Shown here: piece by piece, positions 48,901 to 58,587 of the stretch
How the letters are laid out: every line of letters starts with the position of its first letter
Position numbering within the stretch: the first letter of the stretch is position 1
Assembly (NCBI GenBank): GCA_946811185.2
Contig: OX328113.1
Span: forward strand, 4,588,001 to 4,652,000
DNA: 64,000 bases
Direction: 5' to 3'
From: Hippopus hippopus
Lineage: Eukaryota > Mollusca > Bivalvia > Cardiida > Cardiidae
Made by a program: the position numbers and the translations under genes
The notes under the pieces: model-generated
The model's database searches: none
Told to the model about the DNA's origin: nothing
The model's input: the letters and a program-made list of their open reading frames with translations, nothing else

Positions 48901-51900
48901 TCCAAACGATCCGAGATGGATAGGCGCGTGGTGGCTCGGATTTCTGGCGTTCGGTGGTACCGCCATCTTCTTCAGCGTCCCTCTTATGTGTTTCCCTAGG
49001 AAACTGCGCTCCAGGAGTCGTAGGAAGGAAGAAAACGGTGTTGTGACTAAAATCAAACAGGAACCTAAACATTCCTTTGCAAAGACAGTTTTCATTGAAA
49101 TGAAAGGTAAGTTTTTCGGGAACGTATAAATAAAAGCTCTTACATAGAAATGAAATGTAAATTTTGGTAGAATTTATACATGGCGATTGCTCTCTGAAAA
49201 GGGGCCTTAAGGCAAAAATGGGTCATAATTATGTGATGACTTGCTTAGTATCGTGAATCATAGAGATTTATTAAACCCCCTTTTGCAGGAGCATGGCTCA
49301 TATGTACAGAAAATAAGAGAGATACATTCTTGTAGAATTTACGAATATAAGCTGAACATTACATGGAAATAAAAAGTATTATTTGAAAGACTTTATAAAT
49401 GTAAGCTTTTACATTAAAATGAAAAGTAAATGTTCACAGAATTTATACTTATAAAGTGTTACATAGGAAAAGGTAAATTTTGGTAGAATTTACAAATATA
49501 ACCGGTTAGATAGATATAAAAAGTGACCTTTTTTTAATGAAGAATTTATACATAAAAGCTATTACATGGAAACAAAGGTAGATTTTGACAAAATTTATAA
49601 ATACAAGGACTCACATAGAAATGAACTGTAACTTTTGTTAGAATATATTGATAAAAGCCGTAACATAGAAATGCACGTTTAATTTACATGAAAGTATAGG
49701 GTAAATTTTGGTTGAATTAATGGAAATTATCACATAGAAATGAAAGGAAAATTTTGAAATAATTCATAAGTAGAAGGTGTTACCTCAAAATAAAAGGTAA
49801 ATTTTGGTAGAATCAGAAACTTACGCTGTATGTAGATATGAAAAGTATTTTTTTTAAATGTAGAATTTATCAATATAGGATATTACCTAGAAATAAAAAG
49901 TAAATTTTGACAGAATTTAGTAATATAGGACGTTTCGTTGAAATGATAGGTAAATGTTTGTTGAATTTATGAATATAAGCATTTACATAGAAATGACAGG
50001 TACATTTTGGAAAAATTTACAATTAGAAGCTGTTACATATAGACGTAAAAGGTAAAAATGATAATACATAAACACGAATGTGAGATTCTATTTATCACAT
50101 AAAACAAACTAAAGATTAATATGTATCCTGCATCATCATCTTCAACCTATAGGCCTATACCGTTCACAGTTCCATGTTTACAGATGTAGTTCGGCTTGAA
50201 ATGTGTACATGCACAAGAAGATATAGCTCTACATCGAAGGTAGAATGAAACAGTTGATTTAGGGAGTAAATAAAAATATTTCCACAATTTCCTTGACTTC
50301 AAATAACTTACGCCACATGTCTTGTTTTATTCATCATGAAAATCGTAGTACTTTTCCGTACGTACTTACGTCTTAGCAACAACGACGTCATTTTACCGCA
50401 AAATGGCGCAGCAGTACGAATTCCTGCACGTGCTGTGGTTGGTTTCGCCGGCTTCACAAGCTTATGCCTACAAAAATAAGCAGAACGGGACCCATAAAAC
50501 GAAAATAAGTCATTGGTTTAATAAAATCTGAGAATTCTTGATTGTTTGATAAAAGTGTTTTATCGTTTTTCTTTCAGGATTCCTCAAGGCGATGTTTAGA
50601 GTTATAAAGAACCCTGTTTTTACCGTGATATCGTTATCGTCGTGCATCAATATAATTGGGGTGTCGGGCGTCCTCTCCTTTATGCCCAAATATATCGCCT
50701 CACAGTATTCTATACCTCTGTGGAAATCCAATATTATACTGGGTACGTAACACTTTCTGTTTATTTTATTGTGGAAATGAAATTATTTTACGTTTATGAA
50801 CAAAAAAAAAACTTGTATACACCGTGATTGTGGTAGCATCGTGTGTAAATATAATTGTGGTGTAGGGTGTTTTCTCCTTTATGCCAATATATATCGCCTG
50901 ACAGTATAGTAAACCTGTTCTCGGTAACCTAGGTGAGAAACGTTGCGTTAGAATTTCATTATATCAATTTCCACCTTACATCAACACAAGTGGTTTCCCA
51001 TTAATCTACTAAATAAATTAAATGAAACTTTCAAGTTGATAATAAAAACGTAAATGCTGCTTTGTCAAAATTGTTTGTTTTCGGGAGAGAAATATCTCGT
51101 ATTCGGACAATGAAGATCCAAGATCAGACTGCACGTTTTGTGCAGTCTGATATTGATCTACAGTGTCCGAAAAAGGTCCTGGATCATTCTCAGCAGCATG
51201 AGGATTAACTGCTTTATTTTACAGCTCTTAGCAGTGTCACAGCCGTTTCCATTGGATCCTTTGTGGGTGGGATACTGACTCGTCGCCTCAACATGACTCC
51301 GATCACAACAACCAAACTGCTCGTATTGTTTTATTTTGGTAACATCGTCTGCCAGATTCTCGGGATGTTTCTAGGATGCAGCCAGCCTGTGCTTGTAGGC
51401 GACAATCCGATCAAGTGCGTTATTTTTTTTTTGTGTGTGCGGAATGGCTGTTGTTGTGTTTGGGTTTTTGTTGGTGTTGTTGTTCTGAATGGTATTTGCA
51501 CGTTTTTTTTGTACCTTGTTTTCAACAGTATTTTAGTCGGATCATGGTTCCAGCTCTCTTATCAATGTGTCGACACTGAACTTCACCTCTTGTATGCTGG
51601 TTTTCTGCATTGATTTACCGACCAAACGTTTTTTTTTTTCCAATTTGTGGTACCGTTGTCATATAATATACTATAGTCCGTGTCATGCCGGTTGTCTAGC
51701 ATCGAAGGGGGGGGGGGGGGGGGTAAGAGCGTCGCCGTGAACAACAGTTACCAAATTTGTGGTGACGTGGTCATTACATACTATATGGGTTGCAACACGC
51801 GGAAAGGGGCATTCGGACATTTGCGTAAAGTGTCGTCTCGGATCAGCCTGCGCAGTCCGAGCAGGCTAATCCGAGACGGCACTTTACGACTACACTAGAT

Positions 51901-54900
51901 TTTGTCCTACATTAGACTTGCGCAAAACAGAAAATTACATAAAAACGGAAAGTGTCGTTCCGGATTAGCCTGCGCGGACTGTGCAGGCTGATCCGGAACG
52001 ACACTTTACGCAAATGTCCGAATGCCCTTTTTCGCGTGTTGCAGGCCATATAGTACGTGTGGGGGATAGGGGATGTTAAGGTGTCGTCGCGATCAGCAGT
52101 TAGTTGTTTAGATTTTTTTCCCTTCAACAGAACCCATCCTGACTTGAACACGCCAACAAAACACGACCTATTTACAGGGGTGTAGCTGTAGCGACCAAAA
52201 ATATTTCCAAATTTGTGTGGTGATGATGGTATCACAGACTATAGTCCATGCCACGCTGGTTGTCTGGTAAGGGAGGGTTAGGGTGTCGTCATGATCAACA
52301 GTTAACTTTTTTTTCCTTCAATAGAACCCATCCTGGCCTATATACGCCAACAAATACAACCTGTTTACAGGGGTGTGGATGTAGCGATCAAAAGTATTTC
52401 CCAATTTATCGTGACGATGGTCTCACATACTATAGTCCATGCCACGCTGGTTGTCAGGCATGGTAGGGTTAGGGCGTCGTCTTGATCAGCAATTAACTGT
52501 TAATTTTTTCTTTGTTAATTACTTTTTTTTTCCTGCAACAGAACCCGGCCTCACCTGTACACGCCCACAAACACGACCTGTTTACAGGGATGTGGTTGTA
52601 GCGACCAAAAATATTTCCCAATTTGTGGTGACGATGGTATTACGTACTATAGTCCATGCCACGCTGGTTGTTTGGTAAGGGAAGGTGGAATGGTGAGTTT
52701 TCTTTTTCTTAATCCCTTTCAGGGCTGTAGGCCAAAGCAGGATCCATTGCAGAACGGCATAGAGCTTACATCTATACCGTCCGCTTGTTTAATCAAGCCC
52801 TTTAGATAAAAACCTTTCTATAGTTCAATGGAATTAATTGCCAGCGGTCAAAAGAGGTCGCGTTTTTAAATTTGGCGCTGAAAGAGATAACAAACAATCC
52901 TATCAATTAACCCTTGACCTGCTGAATAAGTTGAAAGAATATTTCGAGTCTGTAGTGTAACCCAAAATAAGTCCTATTGCAAAATTACTTTTTGGAGAAT
53001 AACATCTCCTTATCGGACAATGTAGATCCAAGATTAGACTGCACGTTCTGTGCAGTCTGATCTTGATCTACACTGTCCGCAAAAGGTCAGTGAGTCCTGT
53101 ATAGTAAGACTAATTATATACAATAAAAAGGCAGTCGCCAATTTGCTATTTATAGTAACGGTGTTAATGAAAATTTGTATATAGTAAGATTTCTTATAAT
53201 ACAGTAAAACGGCAATCGCCAGTATGCTATTTATAGTAACGGTGTTGATGATTCGAGTATTCTGTGATATACAGGCGATACACCAATGTGCAAAAGTGTT
53301 CGATGATCGACCAAGCAAAATCTTAGTGTTCCGTGATAGACCAGTGGAGCTTCTAAGGCCTGTGGAAATACTCTTCCTCCCTTAGCAAGGGTGACAATCA
53401 CTACCTTGCTCTATACACCCTTGGCTGATCGAGTCAAAATTTGTAATCCTCACGATACGCCGCCTACTATATTTTGATTGTTATCACCCCTAGAATTAAA
53501 CCAAACGTCGCGTAACTTAACCCTCTCGGCAAATTTCACACACATATTTGGACATCTCATTATCTTGAGTTGAAAGTTACAGTAAATGTTTATGTAAATA
53601 TTGTTCGTCTATCATTTTGGTAATGATTCCCAGCATATCCGACATTTCTTTCCTTTTTCTTTTATTGCAATGTTCTTTTATTTACTTTGCACTGATGATG
53701 GATAGCAAATGTAATGCACTTTTTGATAAGTGCTTTTAAAACAGACTGCAATCAATGATTACGTGTATCTCGGGGTTTACAAGTGTCCACTCGATCAGCC
53801 AAAGGTGCAAAGAGCAACGTAGATTGGTTACCTCCCCTGATACAGCAAGTGTATCGGGGAAAAGTAGAGGGTACTGAAAACGGGTAGAATTCTGCCAGTC
53901 TATTTTTAGATTAATGGCAGGTGTGTCTTGATTATTTTACATTCAGGGGAGGTTACTCTCGTTTCTTGTGGTCTCTTACGCAGAACAAAAGGCAAATTGA
54001 AGTGATTTTTGCATGTTAACTCATTTGCAGACTTTGATTATTACATAGGTACATGTACTCATTTCCTTCTGTAAAGTGTAACGATTTGGTCACTTATCCA
54101 GGTACTAACCATAGCGCACGCTGCTTAAGTCTTTAGCAGTCGACAAAATGTTAGACGACAAATTAAATGTGACTGTATAAACTGAAATTCCTCCTTTAAA
54201 GGGTAGGAAAGATTGTGGGAAAAGGAGAAAATGCTGATTACCAGCATTTTCTCCTTTTCCAACAATCATTTCAAAAGCCTTTTCTGTCAGGGTCGTTAAA
54301 TTCGGGATTGTTTGTTTGGTAAAGATTTAATTTGCGCGGAGAGAAATATAACATATCCCATCGCTGTAAAAGCTATCCACAACAGCGAGGCAGGTTTTAA
54401 GTGCTCGTATATCTAACCAACTCTTGAGTCCCCGTTGTATACACATAATAATGGATGACCAACATCTATAGCGATAACCAATCTTTGACGGTAAGATGTG
54501 CCATAAAAAAGACCTAACGATTGGCTAATATTGCTGATCTTGCTTATCCAATGTATACAATCATCACAATAGCTTGTGCCAGTTGTATATATCTGTATAT
54601 GTACAACGGGGACCAGTTTAAAGATGCATCTTTACTCGTTTTCATCCAGTTTTGTAACCAATTTTATCTTTATTTCATGAAATTATAATTATTCTTTTAC
54701 CTTCGTGCCAAATGTTGCCCCTAACGGTTGCAAGGTTGCACAGATTACGACGGATAGAAAATGGATTTTATTCTATCGCGGCTAGCCATAGACATTACAA
54801 CCACAGTTTCCGATTTAAATCGAAGACAAATCCCTGGCGACTCTTTATCCCATACACCTTATATCGATTTTTTATCAACGTTTACACGGCTATCTAGATT

Positions 54901-56963
54901 CTACACACTGTAAAGTTTTAACAGCATTTGTTTACTCTCTGGCTGTAAGGATGCATCTTTAAAAGCAACGTACTAATTGTCAGTCTTGGCCAGCGAAGAC
55001 CTGAAACACTATTCCTGAAATACTATTCAAGGTGGAGTAAACTTATATTCAAAAAAACAAAAAAGGCAACAAATAAGACAAATATTCCTTCGTTATTTTA
55101 GGGTTTTGCCAACTGCACATGTATCCCAACTGGAAAAGCAAGTGCCGGACTATGTGACCAGGGTTGTTCAACAAATCTGTATACCTATGCTGCGTTTACG
55201 TTTATTGGTAAATTTGTAACGGCCCTCAAGATCGTGCCAACATTTATAGCCAAGATCCGATGTGTCGATGAAAGAGACAGAGCCGTTGCTACGGCAACAG
55301 CAAGTTTTCTGACGTCAACTATAGGTTAGTAATTTTTTCTACAAGCGTCATTTCTATGGATGACTTTTGACGTGTGTTTGTACAAATGAGTTCATGTTCA
55401 AACGTTGTTTCACAAATTCTTCAGAAAGTAAGAGAATTTGAAACTGATACATTTGAAACACTTCCCCCTCAAAAAACGGGAGAGAAACACTCCTAAGGTT
55501 ACGATCAACGTCTGTTGCACAAGTGCACAAGTTACCTCCTCTTCCACAGGTAATCGCGTATAAATACAACGTGGTCCAGTTCAGCCGGTGTTTAGGTAAA
55601 CATTACCTCATTCACTGGCTCAACCGGTTTCTTGAAACTTTATGTACCCTGAATTTTTCGAGCCTTTTCCAAATTAAAGCCTCGATAATGGCCTAAAGTA
55701 AACAAAGCAGCTGTTGGAATGCATCTGAATTTAAATCATACGGTCCAAGTGTTAGCCGCTTGCAGAAAAAGCATTTTAAAAATAGGTCAAAAGTTGCTAG
55801 GTCGCTCTGTCTTTCGTTTACTTCTTACCTGGTTTTAATATTCATTTGTCTGTCATTGAATATCACTTTGACCGACTGTACAATAACAAATTGTCATATT
55901 TACAAAAAAATCCATACTTTTAAAAAGTATTATTTAAATTCAAATACGTCTTAACACTTGCATTGTTTACTTTTAGCCGCTATTGCGACTTTTAAATTGT
56001 CACGTTTAGTTTGAGTCACATGACATCTTGACAAAGACGTCAATATTTTGATAAATGCAGAACAACGTGCACTGATAAATGTTGAAATAAAGAAATTAAG
56101 AGGAAATCGTTCGATCGATATCTTATTAAACATGTGTATCAATAATTCAAACAAACGAACACCCCTTCTTATTTACAAAGGATGGATGCCTGGCCCCGTC
56201 ATATTCGGAATGATAATTGATGATACGTGTTTGTTGTGGAAATACACATGCGGGGAGAGACAATCTTGTCTAATGTACGATACCAACTACTTCCGGTACG
56301 CCGTCCACGCCTACGGAAGTACAGCGTCGACAGTCGCCATGTTGTCTGTTATTGGTCTTTACATTTACTTCCGGGTCAAAGGGGTGGAGACTTGGAGGTC
56401 AGCTCCACAAGGTGTGCGAAAGAATCTTCTCGATGAAGGAGGTGAAAAAGAGGTAACGAAATATCTAACTTGATTTTTTTTTTCAATTCCTAGCACGCTG
56501 ACTCATAATCCTATATACATTTGCAGACAGCGTTAAGACCAGCATGGTGGGAACGATGATCAAATACGACAAATCAGAGAAATGTGACGATAGCGCCTAG
56601 CTTGGGCACTTAAAGGCCCATTAGCTAGCACAGCTAAACAATTCAGGAATCAAATTGAAGACAAATTTATTCCGTACCATTTAAAGTATAGATATAAATA
56701 TGAGTCTGAAAATATATTACAGGTGCATCTGTCAAAGTTCCTGTCGCTGGTAGACAAATGTATTGTAAAACTAGAACAAAAGTTGGCAAATTTTATAAAA
56801 ACAAAATAACAAAAGTAGAGCGGTATAAACCGTTAATGGAGAAGATTTCAGCTGAAGATATATATATATACATGTATATTATCTTTCACATAATCTTATA
56901 TGTAATTCACTGATATCTTTTCAGAAACCTGTTCCTGATGAAAAGCAAGTTTCAAATGCATAA
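42834..56963 (+). CDS. SLCO: Organic anion transporter polypeptide (SLCO/OATP family), 11 shared exons plus alternative last exon
   Basis: Coding exons: 42834-42965, 44726-44812, 45970-46086, 47132-47431, 48165-48345, 48888-49106, 50578-50742, 51225-51414, 52542-52674, 55102-55324, 56181-56452 (673 codons), then either 56527-56559 or 56925-56963. All junctions are GT-AG and in phase. Known of the family: 12-segment plasma-membrane carriers for bulky amphipathic anions. Seen: CGIGVFKPRFLQ before membrane segment 1; EKQFGFSSAETGVL; the OATP signature DPRWIGAWWLGFL at residues 280-292; Kazal-like loop 5 with GCGCSDQKYFPICGDDG and SPCHAGC (exon 9); GPVIFGMIIDDTCLLW near segment 12. Length 683-685 aa is normal. 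The ATG is two bases inside exon 1 after an AG acceptor, so a non-coding exon probably lies upstream. Subfamily (1-6) not assigned. Confidence 0.95.
43060..43826. mobile_element. Inverted-repeat element with nested insert in SLCO intron 1
   Basis: Left AACTAAAGTCTCTTA / right GAGACTTAAGTTTTTTCGTG, with further ACTTAAGTC and GAGTTGAGTC palindromes between. An insert beginning AAGGATAGGGCACCCTAACG (43350) shares its end with the element at 63260. Confidence 0.55.
43905..43970 (+). repeat. GAA microsatellite
   Basis: AAGAAG runs inside a family 4 element in SLCO intron 1. Confidence 0.9.
44190..44360 (+). repeat. ~37-bp degenerate tandem repeat (copy 1 of two loci)
   Basis: AAATCAAAACCGGTTTG-type units, about four. 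A second block at 46620-46785 in SLCO intron 3 has the same unit order; both abut family 4 sequence. Confidence 0.75.
44438..44700. mobile_element. MITE family 2 copy in SLCO intron 1
   Basis: GAGCCGTGCCCTG start, decayed core (GGTCGGCCTGCGCGTACTCT), end CAGAGCATGGCT; ends only ~26 bp before exon 2. Confidence 0.75.
44726..44812 (+). CDS. SLCO: SLCO exon 2 (membrane segment 1)
   Basis: Twenty-nine codons, VLARIGAFVGIYSISGLLTS then SLSVYVNSQ, phase 0 both sides. Hydrophobic helix with small residues. The donor GTAAAA is followed at once by a (CAT)-rich tract. Confidence 0.9.
45800..45905. repeat. Short palindromic element
   Basis: ACTTCTGATTGGTTAAACCA and inverse around AAATGG. A related, more worn copy is at 12945-13055 in gene A. 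Confidence 0.75.
45970..46086 (+). CDS. SLCO: SLCO exon 3 (loop 1 and membrane segment 2)
   Basis: Thirty-nine codons. SMLEKQFGFSSAETGVLMSC followed by NDIGYLIFALFCGYFASK matches the (I/S)-x-x-EK-x-FG-(L/F)-SS pattern typical of OATPs. Confidence 0.93.
46285..46440 (+). repeat. SINE 3-prime fragment in SLCO intron 3
   Basis: AGTCAGTGACTTGGAAAGAA body, then a tail with AACGGCGTTAAACTGCAATA and AAACAAACAAAAC. Confidence 0.65.
47132..47431 (+). CDS. SLCO: SLCO exon 4 (segment 3, extracellular loop 2, start of segment 4)
   Basis: One hundred codons. HIPRVLGWSTILFGICGIMC then ALPYFL, a polar loop with NAT and NKS glycosylation sequons and a Gly-rich GGRGSGGR stretch, then YWLIAIGM. The loop is where OATPs are most variable. 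Confidence 0.92.
48165..48345 (+). CDS. SLCO: SLCO exon 5 (segments 4-5)
   Basis: Sixty codons plus one base. GVGKSVRGPFVTLYIDD and KTGFYMGIIIGTGIFGPALA match the OATP region Y-(I/L)-DD...Y-x-G...GP-x-x-G-(Y/F). Donor T|GTAAGC; the intron then enters a CTTT-rich tract. Confidence 0.93.
48388..48650 (+). repeat. CTTT-rich tract and CTGT run in SLCO intron 5
   Basis: Pyrimidine tract from the end of exon 5 onward, ending in (CTGT)n; a SINE fragment follows at 48695-48830. Confidence 0.9.
48888..49106 (+). CDS. SLCO: SLCO exon 6 (superfamily signature, segment 6)
   Basis: 219 nt. Contains NDPRWIGAWWLGFLAFGG, then a basic cytosolic stretch (LRSRSRRK) and ends FIEMK plus one base. The last bases ATTGAAATGAAAG|GTAA recur as the unit of the following intronic minisatellite. 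Confidence 0.96.
49096..50060 (+). repeat. ~50-bp minisatellite resembling the exon 6 splice junction
   Basis: Units read ACATAGAAATGAAAGGTAAA then TTTTGGTAGAATTTAT and ATATAAGCTGTT, about 16 degenerate copies. The first unit is the real exon 6 end, ATTGAAATGAAAG|GTAAG. A family 2 MITE remnant interrupts at 49183-49302. Confidence 0.8.
50578..50742 (+). CDS. SLCO: SLCO exon 7 (segment 7)
   Basis: 165 nt. GFLKAMFRVIKNPVFTVISL, GVSGVLSFMPKYIASQY and WKSNIILG; the F-x-PKY-(I/L) motif after segment 7 is characteristic of the family. Confidence 0.93.
51225..51414 (+). CDS. SLCO: SLCO exon 8 (segment 8 to loop 5)
   Basis: 190 nt ending in phase 2 at ATC AA|GTGCGT. SSVTAVSIGSFVGGILTRRL and LVLFYFGNIVCQILGMFLGC, then the opening of loop 5 (SQPVLVGDNP). 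Only acceptors that supply one base, such as exon 9 at 52542, keep the frame. Confidence 0.92.
51640..51700 (+). pseudogene. Duplicate Kazal exon, copy A (remnant)
   Basis: CCAATTTGTGGTACCGTTGT then ACTATAGTCCGTGTCATGCC and GGTTGTCTAGC match the 3-prime half of exon 9, with an in-frame TAA and no donor. Followed by a G homopolymer at about 51707-51722. Confidence 0.6.
51737..51787 (+). pseudogene. Duplicate Kazal exon, copy B (fragment cut by a transposon)
   Basis: AACAACAGTTACCAAATTTG followed by GGTGACGTGGTCATTACATA match the intron end fused to the middle of exon 9. The homology stops where a 262-bp inverted-repeat element is inserted; flanking intron-like sequence resumes at about 52050. 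Confidence 0.6.
51787..52048. mobile_element. MITE family 1, copy 3
   Basis: Best preserved copy: near-perfect stems at 51827-51890 and 51947-52013. It interrupts duplicate Kazal exon copy B. Confidence 0.9.
52131..52266 (+). pseudogene. Duplicate Kazal exon, copy C (frameshifted)
   Basis: Clearly homologous to exon 9 with intact CAACAG acceptor and CTG|GTAAGG donor, but 136 nt long: an extra A in the ACAAAA stretch and an extra TG in TTTGTGTGG break the frame, and one Cys codon reads TAT. Confidence 0.8.
52325..52457 (+). pseudogene. Duplicate Kazal exon, copy D (open but altered)
   Basis: Same 133-nt length and phase as exon 9, after CAATAG. It encodes THPGLYTPTNTTCLQGCGCS, then DQKYFPIYRDDGLTYYSPCH and AGCQ. 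One loop cysteine is Tyr (PIYR for PICG) and the donor is GCATGG instead of GTAAGG. Still open, so rare use as an alternative exon cannot be excluded. Confidence 0.75.
52542..52674 (+). CDS. SLCO: SLCO exon 9 (Kazal-like loop, functional copy)
   Basis: 133 nt after CAACAG, donor TTG|GTAAGG. TNTTCLQGCGCSDQKYFPIC and GDDGITYYSPCHAGCL carry the cysteines of the Kazal-like extracellular loop that OATPs need for surface expression (family knowledge). It is the last and only fully sound member of a tandem set of copies of this exon. Confidence 0.93.
53105..53255 (+). repeat. Two-unit tandem duplication (~80 bp)
   Basis: TGCTATTTATAGTAACGGTG appears twice, each after GGCA(G/A)TCGCCA, in SLCO intron 9. 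Confidence 0.8.
55102..55324 (+). CDS. SLCO: SLCO exon 10 (end of loop 5, segments 9-10)
   Basis: 223 nt. GFANCTCIPTGKASAGLCDQ and GCSTNLYTYAAF close the cysteine-rich loop; then FIGKFVTALKIVPTFIAKIR and the cytosolic RCVDERDRAVATA. Confidence 0.93.
55670..55930 (+). repeat. Dispersed repeat family 8
   Basis: AAAGTAAACAA..ATGCATCTGAATTTAAAT and AACTTTGAC-type segments recur at 7035-7270, 15300-15950, 34945-35100, 56620-56800 and 61720-61920. No inverted ends or coding found; class unknown. Confidence 0.6.
56181..56452 (+). CDS. SLCO: SLCO exon 11 (segments 11-12 and C-terminal tail)
   Basis: 272 nt. GWMPGPVIFGMIIDDTCLLW then the CGERQSC loop, the last helix VAMLSVIGLYIYFRVKG, and a charged tail ending GGEKE. 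Without splicing at GAG|GTAACG the frame would end six codons later (VTKYLT). Confidence 0.93.
56527..56559 (+). CDS. SLCO: SLCO candidate last exon, version a
   Basis: Acceptor ATTTGCAG, phase 0, ten residues TALRPAWWER then TGA. It is the closer of two candidate last exons; the hydrophobic WW is unusual for a cytosolic tail. Confidence 0.4.
   Translation, partial: TALRPAWWER
56925..56963 (+). CDS. SLCO: SLCO candidate last exon, version b
   Basis: Acceptor TCTTTTCAG with a better pyrimidine tract, phase 0, twelve residues KPVPDEKQVSNA then TAA. The polar composition suits an OATP C-terminus, and an AATAAA lies at 57548. Confidence 0.5.
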   Translation, partial: KPVPDEKQVSNA

Positions 56964-57137
56964 CGACAATGAAGATCATTCAGAGAAATATTTTATTGAA
57001 TGTATCATTTCACGAACAAGGTTTTAACCTTTTGAAGGCATTTGCTGCAAATCTAATGATCATGGTTTCCTTTTCGAAAAGAACAGACCAAGATCAGTCT
57101 GCAAGCATCAAATTACCATGAAGATTTTACTCCTAAT

Positions 57138-57358
57138 AAAAAGTCAAGCAACACAATCATTTTTTTTTTTTCTTTGAAATATTTGATCAGTTAACTTTAA
57201 ATGCGAAGACAAACACGATATTTTGTAAAGGTAACAGTGTAAGAAGTAATCGCTAGTTGCACGGGCAAATAACTTGTTTTTCTTCTCATTCAAAGTTAAC
57301 TGATCAAATATTTCACAGGACTAAAATTAAAAGAAATGATTTTGTTGCTTGACTTTTT
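57138..57358. mobile_element. ~220-bp MITE with ~70-bp inverted ends
   Basis: AAAAAGTCAAGCAACACAAT and inverse, then TATTTGATCAGTTAACTTT and inverse. No transposase; follows the SLCO last exons. Confidence 0.85.
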
Positions 57359-57547
57359 GAGAAGAGTATGTATATCATAAATCAAATTAAATTCACCGCA
57401 ACATCCATGAGAAAATCATGGAAAAACTAAAGCGATACTGGTAACGGAACAATCTGTTTCTTGGCTACCTTGGTCTTTATATGTCAAGGGAGATGATTAA
57501 ACTTACAGAAAATGTCCCCTTGCAGGCTACTTTTATTCAGCGTTATA

Positions 57548-57553
57548 AATAAA
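57548..57553 (+). terminator. Possible poly(A) signal of the SLCO gene
   Basis: AATAAA about 590 nt past last-exon version b. Chance matches are common at this base composition. Confidence 0.3.
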
Positions 57554-58326
57554 CTACATGTATATATTGTTAGTTGTTAAACAGCCAAATTATATTAATT
57601 GTTTTCTGTACATAAATTAATACAAGATACAAAAGATGAAAATCAATTTTTTCCCCCTTTCACACCACATTCTATGTTTCTTTCAAGGTTAGAATAAAAA
57701 ATGTACCAATGGAATTATCAGCCATCACCCAGGGTGCTGCTTATAATATACTAAATAAGGATTGGGTCCCACGTAGTTCTCTCTCTCTGCACATGTTCTG
57801 GATATCGTCAAGCACTGTAAATCATTTACACAAAAGGGTGAAGGGAGACATTCGTCGTCAACTATTTCCACCATATTCCGGACAAGATCGCCAACATAAA
57901 CGATCACATACGGAAATTGCCGAAAAAAGTCGCTGAGCTGGGTCAAATTGCGTATACATAAATTATGATCGTTTAATTATATCCCAAAAACCGTTCAATT
58001 CAATTTTCTGTTTGCATTTTTAAACCTAATCGAGTTATTTAAAGAATAAACCAAGCTCTTTGAAAAGGGGTAAAATGCATCAGGAAATAGTGTCGACCCA
58101 GGCCAGCCTGCGCAATTCGCACAGGCTGACATGGGTCGGTACATTTTGCTTCATGTATTTGTATAAAATTTTCAGCAAATCAAAAGACCAGCCTACTTCC
58201 AGATCTAGGCGGTTGTTAGACTAAACAGATTTTATGAATCCATAATTGTGTGATTACTTCCTTGGTATAGTGTATCACGGAGATTCATTAAACCCCCTTT
58301 TTGCTAGAGCATGACTGAAATGAAAT

Positions 58327-58587
58327 GAGCCATGCTCTGGTAAAAGGGGGCCTAATGCACCTCCGTGATACATAATGCCATGCAAGTCATCACACAATTA
58401 TGGATCCATAGTAGCCACTTTTTTAAACAACCGACTCAATCATGAGGTAGACTGGTCCTTTGAAAGGCAGAAAATTGACCAATAGCGAAAAGTTTCTACT
58501 CAGGTCAGCCTGCGCGGATTGCGCAGGCTGACCTGGGTCGATACTTTTCGCAGATGCGTTAAGCCCCCTTTTCACAGAGCACGGCTC
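58327..58587. mobile_element. MITE family 2 copy
   Basis: Well-kept ends GAGCCATGCTCTGG and CAGAGCACGGCTC, core GGTCAGCCTGCGCGGATTGC. Lies head-to-tail with an older copy at 58055-58317. Confidence 0.8.

Noticed and set aside
56048..56180. In-frame upstream extension of SLCO exon 11 from ATG 56048
   Set aside because: The acceptor at 56180 gives exact family continuity (GWMPGPVIFG); the extension is intron sequence open by chance.
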